A stretch of DNA of 64,000 nucleotides from Monocercomonoides exilis (GCA_001643675.2 LSRY02000003.1:2478501-2542500); one strand, 5' to 3'; shown: positions 11,295 through 23,815, counted from the first letter of the stretch. Notes: a model not told the origin generated them from the sequence alone. Numbers and translations: made by a program.

Positions 11295-13587
11295 TTTTCC
11301 TTTAAATCATTCCATTTGATGAAAAGAAATTGCCTTGTGTTATCTGCAATGAAAATGAAAATTAAAAAATTATTGAAATGAATTTTTGAATCAATAATTA
11401 AATTTTCATTTTGTTTCATTTTCGCGTTTTCATCAAAAAAACAAAAAGATCGCAATTTCAAATGATATTTATTTCTGAGGAAACTGAAAACGCAAAATTC
11501 AACAAGAAGTCGAAAAATATTCCACAAATGAAAAATATTCGTTTTCTGGCTTGAACTCTGGATAACTCGGAATTAATGAATCATTTTTTTTCCCCCCATT
11601 TATTTGTGAATAAATAAGTTAAGAAGAATTTAAGGGTGAAAGTGAATTTAGGGATGGCTTTTTTGATTAATTATGAAAAATCATTTCATTATTGACATTT
11701 GGTTTAAATATTTCCACTGTTTATCATTTTGCTAAATTATCTTTGAAATTCAAAAGAACACTTCATCTGTAATATTTATCGTTATTTGATACTGTATTTG
11801 CATTGACCAATCAAGGATGATGCATTTTTTAATGAAAAAAAGATGATATTGTCAATTTTTCATGAAAACTTCCAAATGTTTAATTTTCATAAAAAACAAA
11901 AATTTCATATTTTAACGAATTTCTGTTCCCACTCACGTAACTTTTCTCATTTGGAAATAATTACATTGCTCAGGTTCTGTTTCCATTTTGGTGAAGTTTT
12001 ATTAGTGTGAACAGAAAATTGATAATTATATGAAATTTCTATTTAATTTGTAAATTAAACAAAATGTAGTTTTCATTAAAAATTAGCTATATGGTGCTTG
12101 CAAACAAAACAAAATATTCAAATGAATGTTTTGATTTTGTTTTTTTGGTATTGCATAAAAAGAAAAGAAATGGAAAAGCTTTCCAAATATTTCAACAATG
12201 TGTTTGACTTTCATTGTTTGTAATTCAAAATAAAAATAACAGATTTTTTTTCTATAATTCATTGTTTCATATAAAATGAGTCCTTTCCATTGAGAGGATA
12301 AACTTCATTCTTATTGATGTCTCAAACGTCCTGTCATTCATCATTCCAAAATTATAAAAATTAATAATTTCAATTTTCATTTCTCAAAAAAGAAAAATAA
12401 CAAAATTGAAGTGTGTTTCCATTCTTTGTTCATTTTTCAACTTTTTGTTTAAAATTTGTCACTTCAAACATTCACATTTCCAGAATCAATGTCTGTAAAA
12501 CAATTGAAGGATATCATTGAAGAATTGAAAATTGATATGATTTCAAAGATAATCACCCAGTATAGAACTGTTGTTGTCAACAACAGACAACTGTGATAAT
12601 GGAGAATATCACTTTTCTCGTTCAGAATATGAAAAAGATTTTGGTCTTCACAATGGATCATTTGAAGAAGAACACACAATATTTTTTTTCAACAAAAAGC
12701 TTCAAACAAGAACAATTATTGTGATAATGAATATTCGAACCTGTGATAATATTCGATTGAAAAAGAATTCAAAAAAGGTGATGATAAATATTAATTGAAT
12801 ATTCATGAAATGATAACTGGAATGTGAATAATTATTTTCATTTTTTTATTCAGTTGAAAAAAATGATGATGTGGAAATATCTTTGAATAAACTCACATAT
12901 TAATCAAAACATCACTTGATTGTTTCCACAGAAAATTGAGAATACATTATTTTTGAGAATCCTTTGTTCTTGGTTTTTCTGAAAAATGGATCCAATGATA
13001 CAGAATTGAAAAGTGAATAAACGAAGAAATTATCAAAATCAAAGAAGTTCTCCAATCCCAAAAATTACATTCTGATTTTCATGTTTTTCAGTCAACAACA
13101 ATGACTTTTAAAGGAAATAATTTTGAATATCAAGTTATTGTGGAGCTTGGCTTTTAATTCGTTTCAAAATGAAAAATTAATAATCATTTTGAAATCAATT
13201 TTTCATTTTCTGGTTGCAAAATAATAATTATTATTTAGGCATTTGAAGAACAAAACAAAAGAAGTACATTCTCTAATCAAACCGAAAATTTTCGATTGAA
13301 CAAAAGATAATTCAGAAAACAATACAAAAGGTATTTTGATGATTGGGCGAAGAATAAAACAATGATATTTTTATTCCTTGTTGGAATAGAAAGGATTAAA
13401 TCATCAGAAGATCTGACAAATAGAGAAATAATTCAAAATTTTTGCTTTTCAATAAAGACATTTCATTGAAAATAGTTTTGAAAAATAATAATTTGCAGCT
13501 TCAACATAAAAATACAAATAGATGTTGTTGAAAATATTCATATTAAATAAATTCAAAAATTTTAAATAGATTTCTGAAAATTTTCAG
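11295..13587. other. very AT-rich intergenic region, no gene seen
   Basis: The sequence is poly-A/T rich with only 70-80-codon frames lacking motifs. Three close copies of TGTGATAATG-like sequence occur around 12592-12750, but I see no wider structure. An acceptor-like TTTTCAG lies at 13581-13587, directly before the open frame of cassette D, so a 5' exon for D could lie in here. None is evident. Confidence 0.5.
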
Positions 13588-14838
13588 TTGTTGTATTCTT
13601 TCTCATTTAATATCTCTATTTCCATCCACTCAACCATCTTCCTCCACACTCACAACCCCATTGATGGTGCTATTCTCCCCAACCTCAACAGCCCATCCAC
13701 TTCCCTCTCTGCCTTCAATGCTTCTTTCCTCCACCAAACACGCTCTTCACAAAATGCTGCAAAGGTGTATATTGGAAATGAAACTAATCGAAAAACACCT
13801 GGAAGACTGGATTCCTTTGATCTGAACAGCCATAAATTTGAATGGTGTGAATGGAATGATTCAAAAAGTGAATCAAGTCGTGGAGGTGCACTTTGTATCG
13901 ATTGTGCAAATGCAAATCTCACAGTCACTTCTTGTTCGTTCAACAATTGTTCGGCAAAAGGACACAATGGTGGAGCATTAGATTGCTTTTATCTGTTAAA
14001 CGTTAACATCACAACATCTAATATCACAGATTGTTCCGCTTTACATGGAGGAGCTGTTGAAATAGCATATCCACAATCCACTTCCGATTGGTCCTTCTCA
14101 GAAAACAGAGTGGAAAATTGTTCAATAACTGATTGGTGTGGAACGGGTTGGTATTTCTGGCTCAATAATATGACTTCAACTTGCCAATTTCTGTTTTCTG
14201 AATGCAAATGTATTGCAAATTCTGGTGGTGATTCTGCTGGTTCTCTCACATTCAATTCTCCTCCAACCAATAAGCCAAATCAATTTTTAGTTAATGATTG
14301 TCAGTTCTTAAATAATAAATTGACATCAAATTCAACTTCATGGGGAGGTGCTGCGCTGTGTTGCACAGCAACTTATTCCTGGATGAGCGGAAATAAATTC
14401 ATCACATTCTGCTTTTTCAATGGCAACACAGCAACAAATGGCAGAGGGAATGATGTATTCTTTAATGGTAATTCCATAGCTCAATCTCCGTTTGAGAATT
14501 GTGGATCAACAACCCCATCAAAAAGAGTGTGGAATGCAGGAACTGCAGATAGCGGTGTGTATAATGGCTGGCTTCCTTTTATCACTCAGAATAAAATCGT
14601 TGCCAGCAATGGAACTGATGCTGATGCCTGTGGCAGACCCCAACAGACCCCATGTGCCACCATCGAGTATGCCCTCACCGGCTTCATTTCTCTCCTCCAA
14701 GATGCATCTCTCACCCTCCTTTCCTCAACATTTGTTCCTCTTCAAACACTCACCTTCGGAGCAGTCGACACAAAAATCACTGGAAATGATAAACTTTATC
14801 TGATTCTCATATTAATTCTTTCGTTTTCTCATTTTTGA
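13588..14838 (+). CDS. PMP-like beta-helix cassette D (open frame without ATG)
   Basis: A 416-codon frame starting at TTG directly after a TTTTCAG acceptor-like site. It carries HNPIDGAILPNLNSP, the FEWCEWNDS block, GGAL and GGA repeats, and ITDWCGTGWYF. FINN-like rungs follow (QFLNNK), then FNGNTATNGRGND and ACGRPQQTPCATIEYAL, ending after TKITGNDKL. The product would be a short parallel beta-helix with neither signal peptide nor anchor. It is the first unit of the array that continues to 24 kb, and it has no mirror copy in the right palindrome arm. The frame itself has no internal stops. Whether an upstream exon supplies a start is unknown. Confidence 0.55.
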   Translation: MLYSFSFNISISIHSTIFLHTHNPIDGAILPNLNSPSTSLSAFNASFLHQTRSSQNAAKVYIGNETNRKTPGRLDSFDLNSHKFEWCEWNDSKSESSRGGALCIDCANANLTVTSCSFNNCSAKGHNGGALDCFYLLNVNITTSNITDCSALHGGAVEIAYPQSTSDWSFSENRVENCSITDWCGTGWYFWLNNMTSTCQFLFSECKCIANSGGDSAGSLTFNSPPTNKPNQFLVNDCQFLNNKLTSNSTSWGGAALCCTATYSWMSGNKFITFCFFNGNTATNGRGNDVFFNGNSIAQSPFENCGSTTPSKRVWNAGTADSGVYNGWLPFITQNKIVASNGTDADACGRPQQTPCATIEYALTGFISLLQDASLTLLSSTFVPLQTLTFGAVDTKITGNDKLYLILILILSFSHF

Positions 14839-15600
14839 CCATTTTCCATTTCACAGAAATATCCTATACCTATCATCTTCTTTTCATCAGAAGTTTATTT
14901 TTTTCAATCTATCTTTAATCTCCGCTCATATAAAACCATTTCTTCAAAATTTCTTCCTCTATTTTCTCCTTTTCATCAAATATGAATTGAGCTCAAGAAA
15001 AAAGATTCATCGCTTTCATCTCTTCAAATAGGATTTCTTCAGGCATATCAACATGCTCTTCTAAATTTTCCTTTTCTTTTCATTTTCAACAATTTGCTCC
15101 AGTTTCGTATCTGTGTAATCTGCAGAAGGCTATTTAGGAACACATCCATTTCATAAATGAATTGCTTCAATACCATTTCCTTTTCACTTCAAATGCTTCA
15201 GTTTCCAAATGAAAAGGCCAGAATCATTTTCTTGCTGATTGCATGCCTTCTGATCAGCTTTTCTCGGCTAAAATAGAATCGTTTCCGTTGAAATATAACT
15301 TCAGCTGAAATTTTGTGAGAGAATAAATGATCATTTGTGCTTCTGAACGGGAATGAAAGATGAAATCTGATGAAGAATTCGAGGAGAATTAAAATGAAAT
15401 GGAAATCACAATATATATTTTTCACTTATTGAAGATGGTGCTGAAGAAGAAGATACAATGAAATGAAATCAATTCGTCCAAAAAGCCTTTTTTCATCATG
15501 AGAATAATGAATGAAAAATGAAATAAGATGCGCTCAACAATTGATCAGTCGAGATGAAGGGAAGAAAATGAAGCAATTTTCGGTTCAATTTAGCATCTCT
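14839..15600 (+). repeat. 3' trailing block of cassette unit D
   Basis: Homologous to the blocks after B, E and F: the CTGATCAGCTTTTC...GGCTAAAATAG motif lies at 15253-15277. From about 15190 the sequence is also mirrored at about 34165 in the right palindrome arm. On the minus strand it keeps traces of the helical remnant seen better at 29058-29309. No functional gene is supported. Confidence 0.5.
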
Positions 15601-15610
15601 GCTGATTTGG

Positions 15611-16160
15611 ATGAATGGATGCATCAGAAGGTCGATTGCCCACCGAGAAGGAAGTGAGATGAATATCGCAAAAACAATGCAGAAGTTGAAAAACACCAAA
15701 AAGGAAGAAAAAAAGGCGGAAACGAAGGAGAAAAAAGTTAAGATCACAACGAAGAAGAATGAAAAAAAGGCAAAGAAGAGGCAAAGAAAAGAAATAGGTG
15801 TAATATAGTCCAAAGGCAGAGGAAGACTAGATTGTTTGAGTGAATGAATCGGACGAGGATGCAGAAAGCAGTGAAGAAGAACATGAAACAGAAGAAGAAG
15901 AAGAAGAAGAAGAAGAAGAAAGAAGAAGAAAAGAAGGCATTAAAGATAATCTTGCTTGTTTTGATGTTGAAATTGGAGATAAACTGGACGAGAAAGAAGG
16001 AAGAAGGAAGAAGGAAGAAGATGAAGATTTCGGAGAAATAGAACCCATCAAAGAAATACAATCAATATTTCCGTTTCTGCTTTTCCCTTTCCTCTTTCAC
16101 AGTCCAATCATCAGCCATCAATCCAATTTTCCCCTTCTCCTTCCTCTTCTCTGAATATTC
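15611..16160 (+). pseudogene. degenerate acidic MHQ-type ORF and GAA tract
   Basis: ATGCATCAGAAGGTCGATTG at 15619-15638 matches the start of the MHQKVD ORF at 18205, but the frame breaks after a few codons. The following 350 bases are K/E-rich in every frame, with a short GAA run near 15893-15920. The mirror copy is at about 33330-33712. Confidence 0.45.
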
Positions 16161-16616
16161 TTCTTCTTCTTCTTCTTTTCCTTCTTCACATTTGAATTGC
16201 TCTTCTGCTATTTCTCTGCTCATTTCTTTCTCATCTCCTTTTGATCCAGTTTCTTTTTCATTTCTCAACTCTCCCAAAAAATTTCATTGCTCATCAGACA
16301 GCAAACATTTTGATGTGGCTGAGTCAAACGAAGATAATCATCCGAATGGAGACATGAAACAGGCTGTGATTGAAGATGACGATGAGAAGGAAGATGATGA
16401 TGTTGATGGAGGAGAAAATGAAGATATCCATAATGGTGATGAAAATGCTGAGGAAAATAAAAGCGAAGAAGATGAAGAGGAGGAGGAGGAGGAGGAAGAG
16501 GCAGTGCATCTGAAGAGTGTGGAGGCGGAGAAGGCATCTGCACACAGAAGCAATCAGATCCTTCACAAGTGCTCCAAAAGGGAATCTTCGACAGCATAGG
16601 CGTGTGGTAGACACTC

Positions 16617-17508
16617 TCAAATTGTGTGTGAAATCAGACAGAAACAATTGCAATCACAACCACAACTACTCGAATTCGAGATCATATATGAAGAGGAATA
16701 TGAAGAAGAAGAAGAAGAAGAAGATGATGATGATAGAGGAATTTGTTTGCATTCTTCTTGTTGAATCACAACAGAAGCACTGCTGCTTGGATGCTCAAAA
16801 TGAGGCTGACTCCCAACATTCAATGAATTTGAAGCGGATGATGGTGAAGACGGTAAAGAAGGAGAAGATGGTGAGGAATGAGGAGGAGAAGTGGGTGAAT
16901 GGAGGGAATCTGAAGGAAAATGAGATTGTGGTTGTGATGAGCGAGCATCATCCTTCTTCTCCTTCTCGTCCCCTTTCCCAAAATTTCGAATGCCATTATG
17001 CCTACCAAGAAGACGATGTTTTGCTGCTCCTCTCTTCCCTTCCCCACCTTCTTCCCTCTGTTCTCCCAATGGCTGCAGAAGAGGTAGCGTTTCTTCCTCA
17101 CAAAATGACCCAGGCAACTTTTCAGGCTCGCCAAATGTGTCGCATAATTCATCCCCAGTCATATTTTTAAACTGCTTTTGTATGTTCCTTTGGCTTCTGA
17201 GGATATGGGAATACTTTGTTGTGTGTGTCTTTCCCCAAGCCCTTATCATCTCTTTCTTCTTTTGTTTCCTCTTCCTCTTTCTCTTCTTCTTCTTCTTTTC
17301 CTTCGTTATCATCATCATCGTCTTCGATTTCGTCTTCATCAACTTTCATCTCATCTGAAATTTCCTCCAAATTTTTGGTTGATGTGCGAGAATTGAATGA
17401 GAACACACTGAAAAATTGGAACGTGAAGAGGTTACTCGCTCTTGTACCTCTGGGATTGCTAAGATGTCTCCTGTTGCTCGTCTTTGCTGCGCATCCTGAA
17501 GCATTCAA
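16617..17508 (-). CDS. possible two-exon acidic/Ser-rich gene, left arm copy
   Basis: Two minus-strand frames join cleanly: exon 17508-17216 ends GLGKDTHNK, and exon 17171-16617 starts FKNMTGDELCDTFGEPEKLP. The 44-46 bp between them begins GTATTC and ends GCAG, keeping phase 0. The product would be rich in D/E/K, then H/S/P, with a poly-Ser segment, and is predicted to be disordered. The first exon is identical to its mirror copy at 31921-32213 except for one N/S change seen. Function unknown. The low complexity means the call could be wrong. No start is certain: an ATG lies at 17508. Confidence 0.3.
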
Positions 17509-18204
17509 AGAAGGCCATCATGGATATCACATTGAAGGAGTGATCAGCAAAATGCAGATGAAGTTGCAGAAGCAGAAGCAGAAGCAGAAGCCGAAAATGA
17601 AGAAAAACAAGAGAGAGAGAGAGAGAGAGAGAGTTCGCTCAGTCGGAGACATTCACAAGAAATTCACTCACATGTTAGGAGAACACACGTTGCGATGGAG
17701 AAATCTCTCGAAGGTCATCTCTGTTGTCATTCGCCCTCCCCAAACAAGAATCGTTTCAATATTATTATCTTTTCGTCTGTGTCTCCTTCATTCACTGGAA
17801 ATGGAGGGAAAGGCATCCTCCTTTTCTTATTGCATGTCTGTTTCCCTTCTTTTCTTGCCTCATCATAACATCTCTTCCATTTTCATTTATTTCAGCTGAT
17901 ATTCATTATTTGAATAAATATTTCTTTGTGTCTTTCCAAATAGCAAAAATAGATGAGATCTGGCGCTGAATTCGATGGGAATTCGAATGAAATGGAAATG
18001 TCAACAATATTTTTGTTGGTCATCGAAAAAATCGAAGAAGAATGTAATGGAAATGAAACGAGCTGAATTTGAGCAGATAGATTTTTTCCATCAGTTTCGC
18101 GAATAAAAAAGAAAGCTCATTCATCCAATGATCGCAGAGACAAAGGAAAGGAAATGAAATAATTTTCGGCTTAATTTTCCTGTGCTTCTGATTGAACAGC
18201 TGAA

Positions 18205-18462
18205 ATGCATCAGAAGGTCGATGCCCTGATCCAATACAAAGAAAGTGAAAATAGCATCGAAAAAGTTGGAGAAAGAGTTGAAGATAATGATGAAGATGGC
18301 ACACTTGGTGTGAAAGGACAAATTGCAGAAGGATTTAAAAAAGAAGAAGAAGGTGAAGAAGAAGATGGTTGTGAAGGTGAAGAAGAAGGAGACGAAAGAG
18401 ATGAAGAAGTGGAAGAGGTTGAAGTCAAAGAAGGAGGAGGAGGAAGAAGGCGAAGAAAATGA
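18205..18462 (+). CDS. small acidic protein, MHQKVD family (left arm)
   Basis: An 85-codon frame with ATG. The N-terminus reads MHQKVDALIQYKESENSIE, then KVGERVEDNDEDGTLGVKGQ, then an E/K/G-rich tail ending GGGGRRRRK. The mirror copy at 30967-31224 is nearly identical. The first 40 residues are not low complexity and recur in unit C, so this was probably coding. It is followed at once by the long GAA array, so the original C-terminus may have been swallowed by repeat expansion. No known domain. Confidence 0.45.
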   Translation: MHQKVDALIQYKESENSIEKVGERVEDNDEDGTLGVKGQIAEGFKKEEEGEEEDGCEGEEEGDERDEEVEEVEVKEGGGGRRRRK

Positions 18463-18541
18463 AGAAGAAAAAGAAGAAGAAAAAGAAGAAGACGAAGAAG
18501 AAGAAGAAGAAGAAGAAGACGAAGAAGAAGAAAAAGAAGAA

Positions 18542-18576
<35 letters not shown>

Positions 18577-19003
18577 AGAAGAAGAAGAAGAAGAAGAAGA
18601 AGAAGAAGAAGAAGAAGAAGAAGAAGAAGAAGAAGAAGAAGAAGAAGAAGAAGAAGAAGAAGAAGAAGAAGAAGAAGAAGAAGAAGAAGAAGAAGAAGAA
18701 GAAGAAGAAGAAGAAGAAGAAGAAGAAGAAGAAGAAGAAGAAGAAGAAGAAGAAGAAGAAGAAGAAGAAGAAGAAGAAGAAGAAAAAGAAGAAGAAGAAT
18801 AAAAAGAAGAAGGTGAAGATGAATAAAAAGAAGAAGGTGAAGATGAATAAAAAGAAGAAGAAGAAGGAGAAGAGGTAGAAGGAGAAGGAGAAGGAGAAGG
18901 AGAAGGAGAAGAAGAAGAAGAAGAAGAAGAAGAAGAAGAAGAAGAAGAAGAAGAAGAAGAAGAAGAAGAAGAAGAAGAAGAAGAAGAAGAAGAAGAAGAA
19001 GCA
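18440..19003. repeat. expanded (GAA)n arrays
   Basis: An almost pure GAA array spans about 18556-18783 (roughly 75 units). It is preceded by imperfect GAA/GAC units and followed by GGAGAA hexamers and a second GAA array at about 18909-19002. The mirror locus at 30915-30966 has only about 17 CTT units, so this arm is about 480 bp longer. Frames through the array give poly-E, poly-K or poly-L and are not genes. Confidence 0.93.
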
Positions 19004-19261
19004 CCTGAAAATGAAGGAGATGGAGAAGGAAAGAGAAAAGAAAGTCATGGAAATTAATCAGTGGTTTCTCTTTGTTATAAGGAAATTGCAGATAATATTA
19101 TTGCACACACTGACTTGAGAATGAAGATAAAAAAGATAACATAGATGATGATGAAAGCGAAGAAGGAGAAGAAGGAGAAGAAGATGACGATAATGAATGT
19201 ATTGACGAGTTGATTGAAGATTGAGAAATGTGAAGATAAATGAAGACAAACAAAAATGAAG

Positions 19262-20536
19262 ATGCTCGCAGAAATAATTTATTTCCTGTTTTTCAACCCT
19301 GAGTTCTTCTGACAAACAAAATCCTCAAACTCCTCCCTCTCAATCCACTCCTCCCTCTCCATCCACACTCACAACCCCATCGATGGTACAATCATCCCCA
19401 ACCTCAACAGCATATTCACTTCCATCTCTGCCTTCAACACATCTTTTCTTCGCCAAACACGCTCTTCACCAAATGATGTTGTAAAATATAACGGATCTGA
19501 ATCTCATAAATTGAAACCTGGAAGATTGGCTTTTTCTGAATTGAACTGCTATCTTTTTGAATGGTGTGAGTGGAATAATTCAAACAGCGGAGGTAATAAT
19601 AATGGAGGAGCGCTTGATGTTTTTAGTGCAAATGCAAATCTCACAATCACTTCTTGCTCATTCAACAAATGTTCTTGTTCAGGTAGCGGATATGGCGGAG
19701 CATTGTATTGTGGAAGTTTGTTGAATATCAACATTACAAAATCCAATTTCACAAGCTGTTCCGCTTATCGTGGAGGAGCAACTTGTATTGCTGGTCCTCA
19801 GTCAAGTTCTGTTTATTCATTCTCAGAAAACAGAGTTGAAAGTTGCTCAATAAAAGGCAATATTGGAACTGGTTGGTATTTTGCTCTCGATAATATGCCA
19901 TCTGATGCAAAATTCTTGTTCAAAAATTGCTCCTGCATTGCAAATACCGGAGGTGATGCTGCTGGAGCAGTCACATTCAATTGGCATCCACCACAAAAAC
20001 CAAAACAGTGCTTGCTCCAAGAGTGCCAGTTCATAAACAACAAAGTCGAAAATCCAACAACCTATGGTGGTGCTGCGTTGTGTTGCACCAAAACATATGA
20101 TTGGATGAATAATGTTAAATTCATAACATTCTGTTTCTTCGATGGAAACACAGCAACTAATGGCAGAGGAAACGATGTGTTTTTCAATGGAAGCAGCATC
20201 ACCCAATCACCATTTGAGAATTGTGGATCAACAACTCCAACAAAAAGAGTGTGGAATAATGGAACAGCAGACAATGAAACTTTCAATGGCTGGCTCCCCC
20301 TCATCGCCCAGAACAAAATCGTTGCAAATGGTGGAACTGATGCTGATGCCTGTGGCAGACCCCAACATACCCCATGTGCCACCATCGAGTATGCCCTCAA
20401 CGGCTTCATTTCTCTCCTCCAAGACGCATCTCTCACCCTCCTTTCCTCAACATTTGTTCCAACTCAAACACTCACATCCAGCGCGGTTGACACTAAAATC
20501 ACAGGAAATGATGAAATTTTTGTAATCTCCTTGTAA
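19262..20536 (+). pseudogene. PMP-like beta-helix cassette E, nonsense in leader
   Basis: An ATG at 19262 begins a hydrophobic leader (MLAEIIYFLFFNPEFF) in frame with the cassette. A TGA at 19310-19312 interrupts it, exactly where copy G has TGG (WQTKSS). Downstream the frame stays open: SIHTHNPIDGTIIPNLNS, FEWCEWNNSNSGGNNNGGAL, ITSCSFNKC, GNIGTGWYFALDN, FFDGNTATNGRGND, ACGRPQHTPCATIEYAL. Its middle (about 190 residues) is almost identical to copy G, its mirror partner, but the N-terminal block resembles C and the C-terminal block resembles B and C. This suggests segmental conversion. As written it cannot encode a secreted product. Confidence 0.65.
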
Positions 20537-21695
20537 TTTCATTCCATTTATTTTGAATATATTCCATGTAATATCAATATTCATGAACTTTCATCTTCTT
20601 TTCATTTGAAGTCTATATCACCACTTATTTTTTCAAAATCCTAACCATCCGCTCAGATAAAAACATTTCTTCAAAATTTCTTCATCCAATTTCTCCTTTT
20701 CATCAAAGGCAAATTCAGCTTGTTGCTTTACATCATCTATTTCATCTCTCAAATAGCATTTCTTCAATCTTATCAGAAAGCTCTTCAAAGCATTAATTTC
20801 CTCAACATTCCGATTTCAACTTGTTCGTGTCCGATTAGCGCAACCACCTCTTTGAAATTTTCCTTTAAATAAGCCTTTTCCTCAAAATTGCTCTCCCTTA
20901 TCGTTTCATTTCCTGCAATTCACGTGGTTTTGATGTTGTGTGACCTGTCGGAGACTTTTTTGGAACCCATCCATTTCATAAAAGGGTTTCTCCAATTCTT
21001 TTTCTTTTTCATCTGTGCCTCCTTCATTCACTGAAAAAAGGGGAAAAGCATCCTCCTTTTTTGATTTTGCTTCATCTGATCGGCTTTTCGTGTAAAATTA
21101 AGTATCTCTTCTATTATCATATAATTTCAGCTGATATTCTGTGATAAAATAGATATTTCTTTTTGTGTTTCCAAATTGACATCGATGATGAGGCCTGGCG
21201 CTGAATTCGAGGATTGTTTATTGAAACAAAAATAACATCACAATTTTTATTGCTCGCTGAAAAAGACGTTGAAGAAGAAGAAGAAACGAAACGAAACGAA
21301 TTTGAACAAATGGCTTTTCATCACGAGAATCTTGAATGAAAAATGAAATGAAGAAACATTTGACGATCGATCTGCTGAGTTGAAGAAAAGTGAATGAAAT
21401 AATTTTCAGTTCAATTTTGTGGCTCTGCTGAATTGAATAGCATAATGGCATATGAACATCGATGGTCTGACACAGCATGTTGTGAGAGGAAATTGATGAA
21501 GACGAAGCAACAGAAGGCGAAGAAGAAGAAGGTGAAGTAGGTAACGATGATGATGATGAAGAATGAGAAGAAGGCGAATAAGAAGAAGAAGAAATTGGAG
21601 AAAAAGGAGACGACGATGACGAACGAATAGAATAAGTTGATTGAAGGTCCAGATTTTCTGATGAGGATGATAACAAATAAATACAGAGAGTTTCG
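20537..21695 (+). repeat. 3' trailing block of unit E with antisense remnant and GAA-rich stretch
   Basis: It contains the shared CTGATCGGCTTTTCG motif (21078), the GGCGCTGAATTCGAGG motif (about 21197) and a decayed MHQ-type start near 21447. The minus strand of 20641-20900 retains fragments FEEKAYLKENFKEVVALIGH, CFEELSDKIEEMLFE and ILKKCFYLSGWLG, broken by stops. A GAA/GAT-rich stretch at 21490-21650 precedes cassette F. Its mirror is 28208-29377. Confidence 0.55.
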
Positions 21696-22992
21696 ATGAA
21701 GTTTCTATTTTTTTTCCTCCTCTTTTCGTATGTTCTTTTTACGAACAAAATCCTCCAACTCATCCCTCTCCATCCACTCAACCATCTTCCTCCGCACTCA
21801 CAACCCCATTGATGGAGCCATCATTCCCTCTCTCAACAGCCCTGCCACTTCTCTCTCTGCCTTCAATGCTTCTTTCCTCCACCAAACACGATCTTCATCA
21901 AATGCTCCTGTTGTATATGAAGGAAATGAAACTCACAGAAAATCACCTGGAAGATTGACTTCTTTTGATGAGAACAGTCATCGCTTTGAATGGTGTGAAT
22001 GGAATGATTCAGATGGTGGATCAAGTCGTGGTGGTGCACTTTATGTTGTTTGCACAAACGCAAATCTCACAATCACTTCTTGTTCATTCAACAATTGTTC
22101 AAGTGGTGATCACGGTGGAGCTTTGTTCGCTCAAAATTTATTAAATGCCAATATCGCAAATTCCAATTTCACAAGCTGCACAGCTGCTCATGCAGGAGCT
22201 GCTTATGTTGGGTATCCGCAATCAAATTCTGTTTATTCATTTTCCGATAACACAGTGGAAAGTTGCTCAATAACAAATTGGTGTGGAACTGGTTGGTATT
22301 TTAATGTTTCTGGCCTTTCATCAAATGGTCAATTTCAGTTTACAAACAGCAAGTGCATCTCAAATTCTGGAAAAGATTCTGCGGGTTCTTTGACATTTGC
22401 AAATCCACCAATTAATAAACCAAGCAAGTTTTTGATTGATGATTGCCAGTTTATAAACAACAAATTATCTGCTTCTTCGACATATGGAGGTGCAGGAATG
22501 TATTTTTGGAACACTTATTCCTGGATGAATGGAATAAAATTCATCACATTCTGTTTCTTCGATGGTAATTCCGCAACAAATGGCAGAGGAAACGATGTGT
22601 TCTTCAGCGGAAGCAGCATCACCCAATCACCATTTGAGAATTGTGGTTCAACAACCCTATCGAAAAGAGTGTATAATAATGGACAAGCTGACAATGCAGT
22701 GTATAATGGCTGGCTCCCCCTCATTGCCCAGAACAAAATCGTTTCTAACAGCGGAACTGATGCTGATGCCTGTGGCAGACCCCAACAAACCCCATGTGCC
22801 ACCATCGAGTATGCCCTCACCAGCTTCATTTCTCTCCTCCAAGACGCATCTCTCACCCTCCTTTCCTCAACATTTGTTCCAACTCAAACACTCACTTTCA
22901 GCGCGGTTGATACAAAAATCATTGATAACGATGAACTTTATCTGATTCTCAAATTAATTCTTTCATTTTTCATATCATTGAAAAATTCATGA
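21696..22992 (+). CDS. PMP-like beta-helix cassette F (leader out of frame)
   Basis: The open frame from ATG 21730 (MFFLRTKSSNSSLSIHS) gives 420 residues: HNPIDGAIIPSLNSP, FEWCEWNDSDGGSSRGGAL, ITSCSFNNC, NFTSCTAAHAGAA, GKDSAGSLTF, QFINNK, FFDGNSATNGRGND, ACGRPQQTPCATIEYAL. A better leader (MKFLFFFLLFSYVLF) starts at ATG 21696 but is in the +1 frame, so a one-base lesion separates the signal peptide from the cassette. The predicted role is a parallel beta-helix surface protein. As it stands it would be made without a signal. It is identical to F-prime on the other arm. It ends with a hydrophobic AT-rich tail and no true anchor. Confidence 0.6.
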
Positions 22993-23815
22993 TCTTTCAT
23001 CGCTTCTTCAACTGAGATCTATACCACTTGTTTATTTAAAGATCCTAGACTCATCTCACATAAAAAACACTTCTTCTTCATTTCTTCTATTTTCTCCTTT
23101 TCATCAAATGCAAATAAAGCTCGTTGCTTTTGAAAAACATCAATTTCATCTCTTCAAAATGCGTTTCTTCAATCTATTCGAAGGTTTTTCAATTATTATA
23201 TTTTCCTCAATTTTCTTATTTCAATATGTTTGTATCCGATTCACTCAACTGCCTTATTGTTCTGCACTTCAAATGTGCTTTTTCTTCTTAATATCTTTTC
23301 TTCCTCATTTCATTTGCAACAATTCTCCGATGTTTCGTATCTGTGTAATCAGTCGAAGACTATTTAGGAACCCAGCCATTCCAAACAAAAATCGTTTCAA
23401 TGCCCTTTCTGTTTTCATTGCAAATGCTTCAGTTTCCGAATGAAAAAGTCAGATTCTATCTCCGTTTTCTGCTGTATGCCTTCTGCTCCGATTTTGACAG
23501 CTCAATATTGCATCTATTTCTTTGAAGTTTTCATTTTGGTTGATATTCTGCGATTGAACGAATATTTCTTTTGAATTTCCAAATTGATGCTGAAGGCGAA
23601 GCCTGCCGTCCAATTTGAGAGTTGTTGATGAAATGATAAATTCAACATTATTTTTGATATTCATTGAAGAAGGCGTTGAAGAAAAAAAGAAGGATCACAA
23701 ATTTTGAAATGAAGATAGATGCTGTGTGAATGTGCGAACGAATGAGGAAGAATGAAGTTGAAGAAGAAGAAGAAGAAGCAAAATTTGACTGAAGAAGATT
23801 TTGTGTGTTTTTGGC
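22993..23815. repeat. 3' trailing block of unit F
   Basis: Carries the same trailing elements as other units, including GGCGAAGCCTGCCGTCCAAT at 23597-23616 (similar to the reverse complement of 9192-9210). A 111-codon plus-strand frame at 23108-23443 is duplicated exactly in the mirror arm. It has no recognisable domain and overlaps the antisense remnant region, so I do not call it a gene. Confidence 0.45.

Larger units (their letters stand above)
21193..23815. repeat. inner inverted-repeat core, left copy (identical arm)
   Basis: Every frame that I could compare on either strand in this stretch is identical, residue for residue, to the reverse complement of 26088-28710, with a constant coordinate sum of 49903 and so no indels. 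Mismatches begin at about 21190 outward (GATGATGAGG against GATGACAAGG) and at about 23816 inward (GGCTATGCGG against GGCCATGCGA). The boundaries are sharp relative to the diverged flanks. Confidence 0.88.

Noticed and set aside
18210-19048. Poly-Leu, poly-Phe and poly-Glu frames of 140-260 codons
   Set aside because: Artefacts of the GAA array. The mirror arm lacks most of the tract.
23108-23443. 111-codon frame repeated exactly at 26460-26795
   Set aside because: Its exact duplication is explained by the identical palindrome core, not by coding constraint. It is absent from the homologous blocks after B, D and E.
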